Assembly: GCA_964016885.1 (NCBI GenBank)
Contig: OZ024743.1
Location: 127,464,365 to 127,528,364 of the forward strand
Source: Eledone cirrhosa
Taxonomy: Eukaryota > Mollusca > Cephalopoda > Octopoda > Eledonidae
DNA: 64,000 nt
Reading direction: 5' to 3'
Position 1 is the stretch's first letter. Every line of letters begins with the position of its first letter. The notes beneath the pieces are model-generated. The model was given only the letters and a program-made list of their open reading frames with translations, did not search any database and was not told the DNA's origin. This document shows positions 23,211 to 35,349 of the stretch, piece after piece. Made by a program: the position numbers and the translations under genes.

Positions 23211-23943
23211 CACATATCTACAAAAAGTTACGTCACCACCTTAATAAAAATACACACACACATATAAACACACACACACACACACACACGCAAGCGTGGA
23301 ATATGGACGTTAAACGATGATGATGATGATATGGTGGCTGCCAACTCGTTTTCGAGTACGGTCACTACCTTATGTCCATGTAGGAGAACCCCTACTGATG
23401 CGCTGAACGAGTGTGACTTTTTAGTCCAGCCAGCGACTTGAAAACTCTGGTACAAACACTACACTTGTGACAATTATTGACACATAGTGCTAGGCCTATG
23501 GTACCATGTGACGACAAGTGCAGAGAGATCTCCAGATATAAAGCAATGCCTGTGCCGTGAAGTTTTTATAGTGAGCAAAGGCACTGCACAAAGCCAGTCC
23601 CACTCTCTTAACCAAGATGATATTTAGCAAAAAGAAGAACAAGTCAACATCACTGGATACCATCAGGGTTGCAGGTATTATATCAGAGTTTTCCTTCTCC
23701 TAGAATTCTGCCTTGACAAAGGCTAAGGGGTCATCTCTCCCGGTGATTTTGGATGGCCATTGACTCTTAAGAGCTCCTTTGCCCTTTGACAGGTTTTGTT
23801 TTTAGTCCTGCAGGATGTCCAAAGTCACCCTCCTCACCAAGAAACCTTGGTGGGGTTGCCAGTTTAGTCGCCAACGACCCGACCATGAGACAGGTTGTAC
23901 TGGGATACATGTTACCAGTAGCACCAACTGGTGACCTGACATA

Positions 23944-23974
<31 letters not shown>

Positions 23975-24085
23975 TATACAACAGATACATTTTATATGTA
24001 TCTGTTGTATATGTGTATGTGTGTGTGTTTATATGTGTGTGTGTATTTTTATTAAGGTGGTGACGTAACTTTTTGTAGATATGTG
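23211..24085. repeat. Inverted-arm element around a 620-bp core
   Basis: The arms around 23211-23275 and 24010-24085 (ACAAAAAGTTACGTCACCACC and its complement) enclose an RTE 3' tail ending in (GAT)n (23288-23330) and a balanced-composition core (23331-23940). The core recurs at 29641-30250 and is unrecognised. Minus-strand frames within it contain SPVGATGNMYPS and LATPPRFLGEEGDFGHPAG, which may be a remnant coding sequence, but I cannot name it. Confidence 0.65.
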
Positions 24086-25039
24086 TGTATATGTGCACAC
24101 ACGCACATACACAACCATTCAAATTTTGTTTGCTTTCAAGAAACCACTGGTAAATGAAATAATTATCTTACGTTGTTTATTACATAACTATTAAGCTCTG
24201 TAACCGACATAGAGCACACTTTTTTCCTGGACTTTTCCGACGGAATTACTTCACATATATATATATATACATATACATACATATACACACATACATATAT
24301 ATATATACATACACACAAATGTATGTGTGTAAAACTCATTTTTAGATGTATTCATTGAACCTTGTTTAACTCTTAAATATATATATATATATATATATAT
24401 ATTCACACACATATATATATATATATATGCATATATAAGAATATACATAAATATTATATATAAAAATAAAAAGGTGAAAGGGGTAAACAAATAGTTGGGA
24501 ATACGACAAATAATAAATAAATAAATAAATAAATAAATAGGTAAGGGTATGAATGTTTATAGTTGATTTAGAGCACTCAACAAATTCCTGGAGCAAATAA
24601 TCAATGCAAAAAAGCAAATCACTCTATGTAATTATGCATATACACACACACACGCACACGCACAACCATACAAATACACACATATATACATACATATACA
24701 TATAGGAAAAAAGTATGACCCCGACGGCAGAGCTCAAGCCGTTTCTGAGGCTATTATATATACACACACATAGACATATATATAAAAATACACATATACA
24801 CACACACATATCTAAATAAAAATACACGCACATATATAAACACACACACACACACATATATACACACACACACATATACAACAAATACATATAAAATAGA
24901 ATTATATACACACATACATATACATACAGATATATATATATAATTATATATACATATACATATACATACATATATATACATATATACACATATACACAAC
25001 ACACACATACACAGAAATAAATATCTAAAAATAAAAAAG
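24086..25039. repeat. TA/CA-rich region with second R2 copy
   Basis: Contains the inverted end (24207-24258), several TA and CA arrays, the second R2 copy (24465-24650) and a CCCCGACGGCAGAGCTCAAG unit near 24717. No gene is supported; frames read as isoleucine, tyrosine, cysteine and valine repeats. Confidence 0.75.
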
Positions 25040-25735
25040 GTGGTTATGTAAAGGGTAAGGTAGAAAGTAGGGGGATATAAGGAAAATAAATGACAGGAAA
25101 AAGTTTAAATATAAGGGGAGATAAGGGAGAAAAAGAATATAAGAGTACAGAAAGTGAGTTCAGAAAGTAATAAAAATCGTAGTGGATGTAAGGCGTAGAG
25201 AGCAGAGAAGAAGTTCAAGGTGGTTGAGTCATCGTAGGAATGTCAATCCAGTTACAGATCAGATGTGATTTCAGGTGAGGACAACATCTGAAGATCTCGG
25301 TCTTGGAGTTCAGGCAAGTTGAAGTGGCTTTCAAGTTTTATAAAATCCTATATTTGTCAGTGGTACACAAAGAACAATTCTTTGTGCCTCTTTGGTACTC
25401 CCTCGAATGGAATAAAATAGACCAATCGATAGAGTACGGATGTTTTTATCCTTGAATTCCCACACCTTATTTGCGAGAGCTGTTGCTGTTCTTTTATCAG
25501 AGTGTTTAAAAGAAGTGACATATGTATAAAACCTGGTTTTAAACCTGTCCCGAGTCATGCCAACATATCGTTCACTCCTATCTGGCTGGTTGTTAATTAA
25601 AGGTGTCACTTTGGCCTCATATATAACGGATTTGGTGTTACACTTGCCCTGTAATGAGCATTCATTCGGCTTCCTGCAACTACATCCTGGATTTCTTCTC
25701 GTACGATTAGAATTGGTAATTTTAGACTTCATCAT
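25040..25735 (-). pseudogene. Penelope-like GIY-YIG endonuclease fragment in copy 1
   Basis: On the minus strand a 134-residue frame (25331-25735) holds the cysteine motif CSCRKPNECSLQGKC, then SVIYEAKV. Next come ERYVGMTRDRFKTRF, which is the GIY-YIG centre with the conserved arginine, and KVWEFKDKNIR. This is the order in Penelope-like endonucleases of the Neptune/Nematis kind. The upstream RT is absent. The A-rich purine block at 25040-25330 may be its 3' untranslated part. Its twin at 31640-32334 differs by a handful of residues. It is probably inactive. Confidence 0.75.
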
Positions 25736-25998
25736 TTTATTTTATCTGATGAGAATGTACTATTGAACTTGATTCAAGTACCTCTGAAATATGTATAATA
25801 AAATTTAATTGATCACAAGAACATCTATTTTATTAATATTTGAATTTAATATTAATAACTCTGGAAAATATCTTGCTGTAGAGTGCTTTCAATCTACTGT
25901 AAAACTCATTCTTTGATGTACTCATTGAATCTTGTTTAATTCTTTAAAATATATATATATATACAAATATCTTTTGATGTCGAACCTGTGCTCTAGAT
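25736..25998. other. AT-rich spacer ending in hAT target site
   Basis: Includes a diverged repeat of 24328-24395 (GTAAAACTCATT and TCATTGAA words) and a short (TA)n. The last eight bases, CTCTAGAT, are the target duplication of the hAT element that follows. Confidence 0.6.
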
Positions 25999-26240
25999 CA
26001 CAGGTTCTCAACCCATTTAGGCCAAATGCCCTCTTTTGTGCCTTGAAATTATGAAACGCCCCTACCCTATTTTTCCATTTTTCAATATACTACTGATTTT
26101 GATATCAGTCGATTACTAAAAGATTGATTAACAATATTCCAAAGATACCATTGCAGGCAGATTAGAGTATAAATACATTCCTTGAAAGGAAATATATAAA
26201 TTTGAAAAAGAGGAACATAAATGTTCTTTTTTATGAATAA

Positions 26241-26628
26241 GGAAGGCGCATGGCTTAGTGGTTAGAGCATTGGGCTTGCAATCGAAAGGTTGTGAGTTCA
26301 ACTCTCGGACCGGGTGATGAGTTGTTTCCTTGAGCAAGACACTTTATTTCACATTCCTCCAGTTTACTCAGCTGTAGAAATGAGATGATAGAACTGGGGT
26401 CCCTATCATTCCACTGAAAAGTGGACGTGTAGGCGCCACATAAAAAAGCACCCAGCACTCACTGTAAATGAGGTTGGTGTTAGGACGGGCATCCAGCTGT
26501 AGAAATCAAGCCAGAATCAGTTCCTGTATGAGCAAGACAAGGTCAGCTGACCAGACACTGCCCACAAGAGGACAACCCGTCTAACCCATGCTAGCGTGGA
26601 AGAACGGACGTAAAACGGTGCTGCTGAA
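26241..26628 (+). mobile_element. Chimeric SINE with RTE 3' end, nested in hAT
   Basis: It has a tRNA-like head (CATGGCTTAGTGGTTAGAGC, then GGTTGTGAGTTCAACTC), a shared body, then RTE 3' UTR sequence to CGGACGTAAAACGG. The final (GAT) repeat has decayed to GCTGCTG. The copy-2 version has one extra 50-base RTE block. Confidence 0.88.
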
Positions 26629-26879
26629 GGACCAGTTGAATTTGTTATATTCCCACCAGGCGATACCAGCTATTTTGAACATTTATACAAGACAACTCTG
26701 TCTATCCAAAGAGTGGTCTTATCTGGAAGAAAGTGGCAATTATATCATTTCAAAGCTTTCCAATTTTCCCTTTATTGAAACGGACAGAATAAATGTTGAT
26801 ATCTAACTTAATGTACCCTCTGCTTTGTGAGCTTAGAGACACTGGATGAGGGTTTTCATGATTATATAAGAGGGTATAT

Positions 26880-27060
26880 TTATATGCCCTATATGTGTGT
26901 ATATATGTGGCCCTATATGTGTGTATTATCTGATTATGTGTTGTATGTGGTCCTAGATGTGTGTACTACCTGATTATGTGTTGTATGTGGTCCTAGATGT
27001 GTGTATTACCTACTTATGTGTTGTATGTGGTTCTAGATATGTGTGCTACCCGCTTCTGTG
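26880..27060. repeat. 40-bp minisatellite
   Basis: Tandem units of about 40 bases contain ATGTGTTGTATGTGG and TCCTAGATGTGTGTA. The same array is at 33540-33715 and a diverged array at 35345-35560, all within the hAT-derived sequence. Confidence 0.8.
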
Positions 27061-28797
27061 TTTTTTCTTTTCTTTTTTTGCTTGTAGTATTATTCATACA
27101 ATAGGGAATACAATAGATCTACATAGTGTTAACTCAGTGCGGTTGAGTCAATAAGTTCAGACTTGAAATACATTGTTATCGGTGAAAGAAAGACAAGATT
27201 CTAACTGGCTGCGCTCAAAGTGTTTTTGACCCAGTTGACTGTAGGTTTATTTCATTTTTAGGATCGCAATTGCCGGTTAATATCTAGACACGCCTGAAAA
27301 CCTGCTTACAGCTGCGGTCAGACCATAGTTATGCTGCCTGCATGCTCATTCAAATGCATTCACACTGGCTGTCTCAGAGACATACAAATATATGTGTGTG
27401 TGTGTTGACCCTCCCATAACGATATTTTCTTTAGTCAACAATAGTAAACCACCACCACCATGAAGTCACATTTTGTTTATGAGTGTGGACGCAGACAATT
27501 AAACACACACACACACATCTACACATACAGATACATATGTGATGACAGACAGGTGTGTGTGTGTGAATGTATGTCTGTGTGTTTCTGTCTTAGTATATGT
27601 ATGGGAGTGTATGTGAGTGTATGTGTGATAATTCTTATTTTCATTTGGATTAAAACAATAGGACATCAGATTTTGTATATGAATATGTATGTGTCTGTGT
27701 GTGTGTTTGCGCGGTCATTAGGTAGTTATTAAATACACACACATATCTACACATACATGAATTACACAATGAATCTTGTTTACTCTAAGGTGCTTCAAAT
27801 TGACAGATTTTCATTTCTAAATTCTCTTATCATTACAATTTTGATATTTAAAAAATAAAATATAGATATTTTGAAATAATTATGAGAAAAAAAAACATAA
27901 CTTCATAGTTATTGTTTATAAGCATCATACATTTTATATAAGTTGTGAGACTTTAAATTAGTATATATATATATATATATATATACTATAACACCTTGTT
28001 AACTCTACATGATGTCTATGCCACTAACAACAATTATGTACCCTAAATGTTCTGAATGACTAGGATTTTAGTCACATGTTTCGACATTCCCTATGCTGCG
28101 ATGATTCAGACTTCCCTCGGAAAGAAACAATTGTCAGCAAATAAATGTTCTAAACTAAAATTTGATCGTTTTAACACTTTGTATCTCGGCTCTGTAAAAC
28201 ACTTGAAAATTTTCATTGAGCCTTTTGTCATACCGGTAACAGGCTAGTACTTAGTACTACCCTACATATTTATAATTGTGTTAAACAAATATAAATATAA
28301 ATATTCTTATTACTATATATATATATATGTGTGTGTGTGTGTATGTGTGTGTGTAAATGAAGTAATTCCGTCGGAAAGGTCCAGGAAAAAAGAGTGCTCT
28401 ACTGACTGCTCCTCTATACACAGTCCTTCTAGTTTATTTAGTCGTGACTGTCTATTTCATGTTTATAACATTACTATTGTCAATGTGGTTTTTATTGTTG
28501 TCTCAGGTGTTTATCTTTAGGAGTGGTTGCTTTGGCTGGCCATTGTTGTTTGTATGCGATACATTAGATACATATGCGATCATCCATTATATAACAATAT
28601 AAAGGCGAGCTGAAATGCGTCAGCCATGTGCATAGATAAAAAGTCAAATTCACAACTTAAAAGAGTGAAAAACAAAATTAGTAGCAGGAAAAAGAGTGCA
28701 TATCAAAACAAAAACACAATAAAAAGTGAAAAATTGTTTAACTTACTCGCAATATTCCGCTCGTTGGGAGATAATAATAATAATAATAATAATAAGG

Positions 28798-29069
28798 GTT
28801 GACGGACCCAGCATATTTATCAATGCCAGTACCGGTTGTATCTCAGCGCACTCAATGGGCAATGTAAGATACATTACCAGAGTATACACATAGTTATTTG
28901 CCTCAACACAACACACGTAAAACGGGTGCCTATAAGGTTACCGGACTCGAGTTTATGTCGCACTAATGCAGCAGTAAGGTGCACTGCACCATCTGTCTGC
29001 ATATATTATGCAACAATGCACAATCGGCTTATGCGGCTTCATCAGCGGGTATCGCTTAATCAATAACCA
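28798..29069. repeat. Dispersed repeat R1 in copy 2
   Basis: Near-identical to 22457-22729. Confidence 0.85.
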
Positions 29070-29325
29070 TATATATACATATATACATATATACACATAT
29101 ATATATATAAGAAAATACATAAATATTATATATATATAAAAATAAAAAGGTGAAAGGGGTAAACAAATAGTTGGGAATACGACAAATAATAAATAAATAA
29201 ATAAATAGGTAAGGGTATAAATGTTTATAGCTGATTTAGAGCACTCAACAAGTTCTTGGAGCAAATAATCAATGAAAAAAAGCTTTAAATCACTCTGTAT
29301 GTAATCATGCTATACATACACATAC

Positions 29326-29356
<31 letters not shown>

Positions 29357-30669
29357 ACCATACAAATACACACATATATACATACATACACATACATATA
29401 TATATATATATACATATAAATATAGGAAAAAGTATGAGCTCAAGCCGTTTCTGAGGCTATTATATATATACACACATAGACATATATATAAAAATACACA
29501 TATACACACACACACACACATCTACAAAAAGTTGCGTCACCACCTTAATAAAAATACACACACACATATAAACACACACACACACACACACACACACATG
29601 CAAGCGTGGAATATGGACATTAAACGATGATGATGATGATATGGTGGCTGCCAACTCGTTTTCGAGTACGGCCACTACCTTATATCCATGTAGGAGAACC
29701 CCTACTGATGCGCTGAACGAGTGTGACTTTTTAGTCCAGCCAGTGACTTGAAAACTCTGGTACAAACACTACACTTGTGACAATTATTGACACATAGTGC
29801 TGGGCCCATGGCACCATGTGACGACAAGTGCAGAGAGATCTCCAGATATAAAGCAATGCCTGTACCGTGAAGCTTTTATAGTGAGCAAAGGGACTGCACA
29901 AAGCCAGTCCCACTCTCTTAACCAAGATAATATTTAGCAAAAAGAAGAACAAATCAACATCACTGGATACCATCAGGGTTGCAGGTATTATATCAGAGTT
30001 TTCCTTCTCCTAGAATTCTGCCTTGACAAAGGCTAAGGGGTCATCTCTCCCGGTGATTTTGGATGGCCATTGACTCTTAAGAGCTCCTTTGCCCTTTGAC
30101 AGGTTTCGTTTTTAGTCCTGCAGGATGTCCAAAGTCACCCTCCTCACCAAGAAACCTTGGTGGGGTTGCCAGTTTAGTCGCCAACGACCCGACCATGCGA
30201 CAGGTTGTACTGGGATACATGTTACCAGTAGCACCAACTGGTGACCTGACATAATATATATATATATATATATGTATCTGTTGTATATGTGTATGTGTGT
30301 GTGTTTATATGTGTGTGTGTATTTTTATTAAGGTGGTGATGTAACTTTTTGTAGATATGTGTGTATATGTGCACACACGCACATACACAACCATTCAAAT
30401 TTTGTTTGCTTTCAAGAAACCACTGGTAAATGAAATAATTATCTTACGTTGTTTATTACATAACTATTAAGCTCTGTAACCTACATAGAGCACACTTTTT
30501 TCCTGGACTTTTCCGACGGAATTACTTCACATATATATATACATATACATACATATACACACACACATACATATATATACATACACACACATGTATGTGT
30601 GTAAAACTCATTTTTAGATGTATTCATTGAACCTTGTTTAACTCTTAAATATATATATATATATATATT

Positions 30670-30733
<64 letters not shown>

Positions 30734-31270
30734 TAAGAATATACATAAATATTATATATAAAAATAAAAAGGTGAAAGGGGTAAACAAATAGTTGAGAAT
30801 ACGACAAATAATAAATAAATAAATAAATAGGTAAGGGTATGAATGTTTATAGCTGATTTAGAGCACTCAACAAGTTCCTGGAGCAAATAATCAATGCAAA
30901 AAAGCATTAAATCACTCTGTATGTAATTATGCATATGCACACACACAACCATACAAATACACACATATATACATACATATACATATAGGAAAAAAGTATG
31001 ACCCCGACGGCAGAGCTCAAGCCCTTTCTGAGGCTATTATATATACACACACAGACATATATATAAAAATACACATATACACACACACATATCTAAATAA
31101 AAATACACGCACACATATAAACACACACACACACACATATATATATACACACACACACACATATACAACAAATACATATAAAATAGAATTATATACGCAC
31201 ATACATATACATACAGATATATATATATAATTATATATACATATACATATACATACATATATATACATAT
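29070..31270. repeat. Copy-2 counterpart of the inverted-arm and R2 region
   Basis: Holds R2 copies at 29146-29330 and 30763-30960, an RTE tail at 29595-29640, the unrecognised core at 29641-30250, and TA/CA arrays. A (TA)n tract near 30680-30725 is expanded relative to copy 1. No gene. Confidence 0.8.
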
Positions 31271-31276
31271 ATACAC

Positions 31277-31582
31277 CGCGAGGACCAAAAACGTGAGGTG
31301 TTCAGGATTGCTAGGAAACAAATGAGATCGTGTAGGTGTCACGACAAAAAAACACACAGTCCACGCTGTAATGTGGCCGTGTAGGCAACACGGTAAAAAC
31401 CTCCCAGACCCACACTGTAAATGTGGTTGGTGTTAGGAAGGGCATCCAACTGTAGAAAACCTGCCAGACAGTCCTATGCGAGCAAGACAATCACTCTTGC
31501 CTCAAGTGGGACTACCCCCGTCCAAACCCATGCAAGCGTGGAACACGGACGTTAAACGTTGATGATGATGATGATGATGATG
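31277..31582 (+). mobile_element. Young RTE insertion specific to copy 2
   Basis: It begins CGCGAGGACCAAAAACGTGA, which matches coding sequence near 59369, then jumps to 3' UTR sequence matching 61374 onward and ends in (GAT)8. A 6-base repeat ATACAC flanks it, and the corresponding site in copy 1 is empty. Coding sequence of roughly 2 kb is missing inside. Confidence 0.88.
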
Positions 31583-31639
31583 ATACACATATACACAACA
31601 CACACATACACAGAAATAAATATCTAAAAATAAAAAAGG

Positions 31640-32334
31640 TGGTTATGTAAAGGGTAAGGTAGAAAGTAGGGGGATATACGGAAAATAAATGACAGGAAAA
31701 AGTTTAAATATAAGGGGAGATAAGGGAGAAAAAGAATATAAGAGTACAGAAAGTGAGTTCAGAAAGTAATAAAAATCGTAGTGGATGTAAGGCGTAGAGA
31801 GCAGAGAAGAAGTTCAAGGTGGTTGAGTCATCGTAGGAATGTCAATCCAGTTACAGATCAGATGTGATTTCAGGTGAGGACAACATCTGAAGATCTCGGT
31901 CTTGGAGTTCAGGCAAGTTGAAGTGGCTTTCAAGTTTTGTAAAATCCTAAATTTTTCAGTGGTACACAAAGAACAATTCTTTGTGCCCCTTTGGTACTCC
32001 CTCGAATGGAATAAAATAGACCAATCGATAGAGTACGGATGTTTTTATCCTTGAATTCCCACACCTTATTTGCGAGAGCTGTTGCTGTTCTTTTATCAGA
32101 GTGTTTAAAAGAAGTGACATGTGCATAAAACCTGGTTTTAAACCTGTCCCGAGTCATGCCAACATATCGTTCACTCCTAGCTGGCTGGTTGTTAATTAAA
32201 GGTGTCACTTTGGCCTCATATATAACGGATTTGGTGTTACACTTGCCCTGTAATGAGCATTCATTCGGCTTCCTGCAACTACATCCTGGATTTATTCTCG
32301 TACGATTAGAATTGGTGATTTTAGACTTCATCAT
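31640..32334 (-). pseudogene. Penelope-like GIY-YIG endonuclease fragment in copy 2
   Basis: The minus-strand frame 31930-32334 repeats the copy-1 protein with few changes (for example PAR for PDR before SERYVGMT, and AHV for TYV after TRFY). It keeps the cysteine motif, the YVGMT centre and the arginine-rich segment. No RT part is attached. Confidence 0.75.
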
Positions 32335-32843
32335 TTTATTTTATTTGATGAGGACGTACTATTGAACTTGATTCAAGTACCTCTGAAATATGTATAATAA
32401 AATTTAATTGATCACAAGAACATCTATTTCATTAATATTTGAATTTAATATTAATAACTCTGGAAAATATCTTGCTGTAGAGTGCTTTCAATCTACTGTA
32501 AAACTCATTCTTTGATGTACTCATTGAATCTTGTTTAATTCTTTAAAATATATATATATATATATACAAATATCTTTTGATATCGAACCTGTGCTCTAGA
32601 TCACAGGTTCTCAACCCATTTAGGCCAAACGCCCTCTTTTGTGCCTTGAAATTATGAAACGCCCCTACCCTATTTTTCCATTTTTCAATATACTACTGAT
32701 TTTGATATCAGTCGATTACTAAAAGATTGATTAACAATATTCCAAAGATACCATTGCAGGCAGATTAGAGTATAAATACATTCCTTGAAAGGAAATATAT
32801 AAATTTGAAAAAGAGGAACATAAATGTTCTTTTTTATGAATAA

Positions 32844-33279
32844 GGAAGGCGCATGGCTTAGTGGTTAGAGCATTGGGCTTGCAATCGAAAGGTTGTGAGT
32901 TCAACTCTCGGACCGGGTGATGAGTTGTTTCCTTGAGCAAGACACTTTATTTCACATTCCTCCAGTTTACTCAGCTGTAGAAATGAGATGATAGAACTGG
33001 GGTCCCTATCATTCCACTGAAAAGTGGTCGTGGAGGTGCCACGGCAAAAAAGCACCCAGCCCACACTGTAAAAGTGGACGTGTAGGCGCCACATAAAAAA
33101 GCACCCAGCACTCACTGTAAATGAGGTTGGTGTTAAGAAGGGCATCCAGCTGTAGAAATCAAGCCAGAATCAGTTCCTGTATGAGCAAGACAAGGTCAGC
33201 TGACCAGACACTGCCCACAAGAGGACAACCCGTCTAACCCATGCTAGCGTGGAAGAACGGACGTAAAACGGTGCTGCTG
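32844..33279 (+). mobile_element. Chimeric SINE with RTE 3' end in copy 2
   Basis: Same insertion as 26241-26628, with an extra block of about 50 bases of RTE 3' UTR (GTGGTCGTGGAGGTGCCACG). The difference looks like unequal exchange or slippage between the 50-base RTE tail repeats. Confidence 0.88.
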
Positions 33280-33539
33280 AAGGACCAGTTGAATTTGCTA
33301 TATTCCCACCAGGCGATACCAGCTATTTTGAACATTTATACAAGACAACTCTGTCTATCCAAAGAGTGGTCTTATCTGGAAAAAAGTGGCAATTATACCA
33401 TTTCAAAGCTTTCCAATTTTCCCTTTATTGAAACGGACAGAATAAATGTTGATATCTAACTTAATGTACCCTCTGCTTTGTGAGCTTAGAGACACTGGAT
33501 GAGGGTTTTCATGATTATATAAGAGGGTATATTTATATG

Positions 33540-33715
33540 CCCTATATGTGTGTATATATGTGGCCCTATATGTGTGTATTATCTGATTATGTGTTGTATG
33601 TGGTCCTAGATGTGTGTACTACCTGATTATGTGTTGTATGTGGTCCTAGATGTGTGTATTACCTACTTATGTGTTGTATGTGGTTCTAGATATGTGTGCT
33701 ACCCGCTTCTGTGTT
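33540..33715. repeat. 40-bp minisatellite, copy 2
   Basis: Counterpart of 26880-27060; an inverted relative lies at 36165-36206. Confidence 0.8.
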
Positions 33716-34299
33716 TTTTCTTTTCTTTTTTTGCTTGTAGTATTATTCATACAATAGGGAATAAAATAGATCTACATAGTGTTAACTCAGTGCGGTTGAG
33801 TCAATAAGTTCAGACTTGAAATACATTGTTATCGGTGAAAGAAAGACAAGATTCTAACTGGCTGCGCTCAAAGTGTTTTTGACCCAGTTGACTGTAGGTT
33901 TATTTCATTTTTAGGATCGCAATTGCCGGTTAATATCTAGACACGCCTGAAAACCTGCTTACAGCTGCGGTCAGACCATAGTTATGCTGCCTGCATGCTC
34001 ATTCAAATGCATTCACACTGGCTGTCTCAGAGACATACAAATATATCTAACTTGATGTACCCTCCGCTTTGTGAGCTTAGAGACCATGGAAGAGGGTTTT
34101 CATGACTGGGTATATTTATTAGTAAATGGTAAAATATATATATACAACAAATGAGTAAGTGAATTGTAGTAGATGGTTTCCAGTCCAGTCAGACTGCAAC
34201 TACAAATAAAAAAATTGTTAGTTTACTTTGTAACAATAGCTTATCCAAGTTTTCGGATAAATCAACTTACTTTAACTTTGACCTCATTTCAATGGAACC

Positions 34300-35349
34300 C
34301 TTGAGCTTCATGGAGTCTAGCTAACTCTTTGACGTGAGGCTGAATTTTCGTAAGATGTAGCCAGAGATCTCCACGTGTAATTACATTGTAGCGGTTGCGA
34401 GACTTACTGTGCAGTCTGGAAACAGCACCAAACCTCCTCTCGACTAAGTATGAGCTTGGAAAAAGCAGAGCAAATCTCTTAGCCTCTGCTTGTAGGAGTG
34501 GAAATCGACGCTGAATTTCTTCTTACATGCAAAAAAGGGGTTCACAAATTTGGGGAAATCTAATTTTGATCATGTCATCTGCTTGAAGTTCAATGAATTC
34601 TTCCTGAAATTTAACGTCCAAATCGTCGACGGTAGCTATGAAGGGATCTACTATCCACATTGGGATGTCCATCAGCAAAAGGTAACAAACCATTCTCTCA
34701 TGTTGTCTTGTAGAGCATGGAGGTGAGCAGTATAAATTTGGAGTTGGTCATCGCTTACAATGTTTTGAACATTGGCGACACTAGAAAAATTATAGAATTC
34801 CCGTCAACAAAGATTCCTTTCGATGACATTCAATTTGGCCAGGAATGTTTCACAGCATTCCTTGCTTTAAGCAAGGTGATCTTCTTCCCCTGCAAAGCCA
34901 TAATGATGCTATTGCATTTGTCAAAGATGTTAGTGAGGTAGGCGCAGTTTTGCCTCACATTAAGGGTTTTCTTGTACAGTTCTGTGTGCGTCCTCGAAGA
35001 AATTCAATGATAGAGTCAAACAGTTCAAAGAAGTGACTGAGGCACTTGCCCTTTGAAAGCCACCTCACTTCATTATGAAGGAGCAACTTGACGAATTCTT
35101 CGTCATTATCTTGGAACAGTTGCCGAAAAATTTGTTCATCGAGGGAATGGCGTTTTATAAAATTGGTGACATCAATTGCCACCTGCAGGGACTTGCTCAG
35201 TGGCTCACTGTGTTTCTTCGCAGCCAAGTGTTGTTGATGAATGACACAATGAACAGCAAATACAGATAGATTTTCTCTCTTCAGAAGAGTGACGAAACCC
35301 TTATGTTAGCCGACCATTGCTCTTGTGTCGTCCGTAGCACATGATACAA
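34300..35349 (-). pseudogene. hAT transposase pseudogene inside the hAT-derived element
   Basis: On the minus strand the relic reads SCATDDTRAMVG (second catalytic Asp region), then VHCVIHQQHLAAKK and EVRWLSKGKCLSHFF. The C-terminal SSYLVERRF and RGDLWLHLTKIQP follow. Stops and shifts separate these segments. The N-terminal zinc finger and first catalytic Asp are missing, because the sequence passes into a minisatellite at 35350. It is related to, but clearly distinct from, the transposase at 2170-3927. It is probably the decayed transposase of the surrounding element. Confidence 0.8.

Larger units (their letters stand above)
19019..27390. repeat. Tandem segmental duplication, copy 1
   Basis: Copy 1 of a large direct duplication, about 8.37 kb. 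It is followed without a gap by copy 2 at 27391. The junction lies in a short TG tract. Most shared stretches look almost identical by eye. Copy 1 contains three blocks absent from copy 2: about 19518-19622, 19795-20100 and 20340-21992. Confidence 0.9.
25999..27390. mobile_element. hAT element left part, cut by the duplication breakpoint
   Basis: It starts with the terminal repeat CACAGGTTCTCAACCC, preceded by CTCTAGAT. The same element is longer in copy 2 (32602-36362). Here it stops at 27390, where the tandem junction lies, so the duplication breakpoint is inside the transposon. It carries a nested SINE. Confidence 0.8.
27391..34046. repeat. Tandem segmental duplication, copy 2
   Basis: Direct copy of 19019-27390, about 6.66 kb. 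It lacks three blocks of copy 1 and carries a 306-bp RTE insertion (31277-31582) that copy 1 lacks. Its start holds a Helitron interior fragment (27391-27918) without either Helitron end. Confidence 0.9.

Noticed and set aside
27460..27732. 90-codon frame in copy 2
   Set aside because: It lies in the repeated interior of the Helitron and reads as translated CA/TG repeat.
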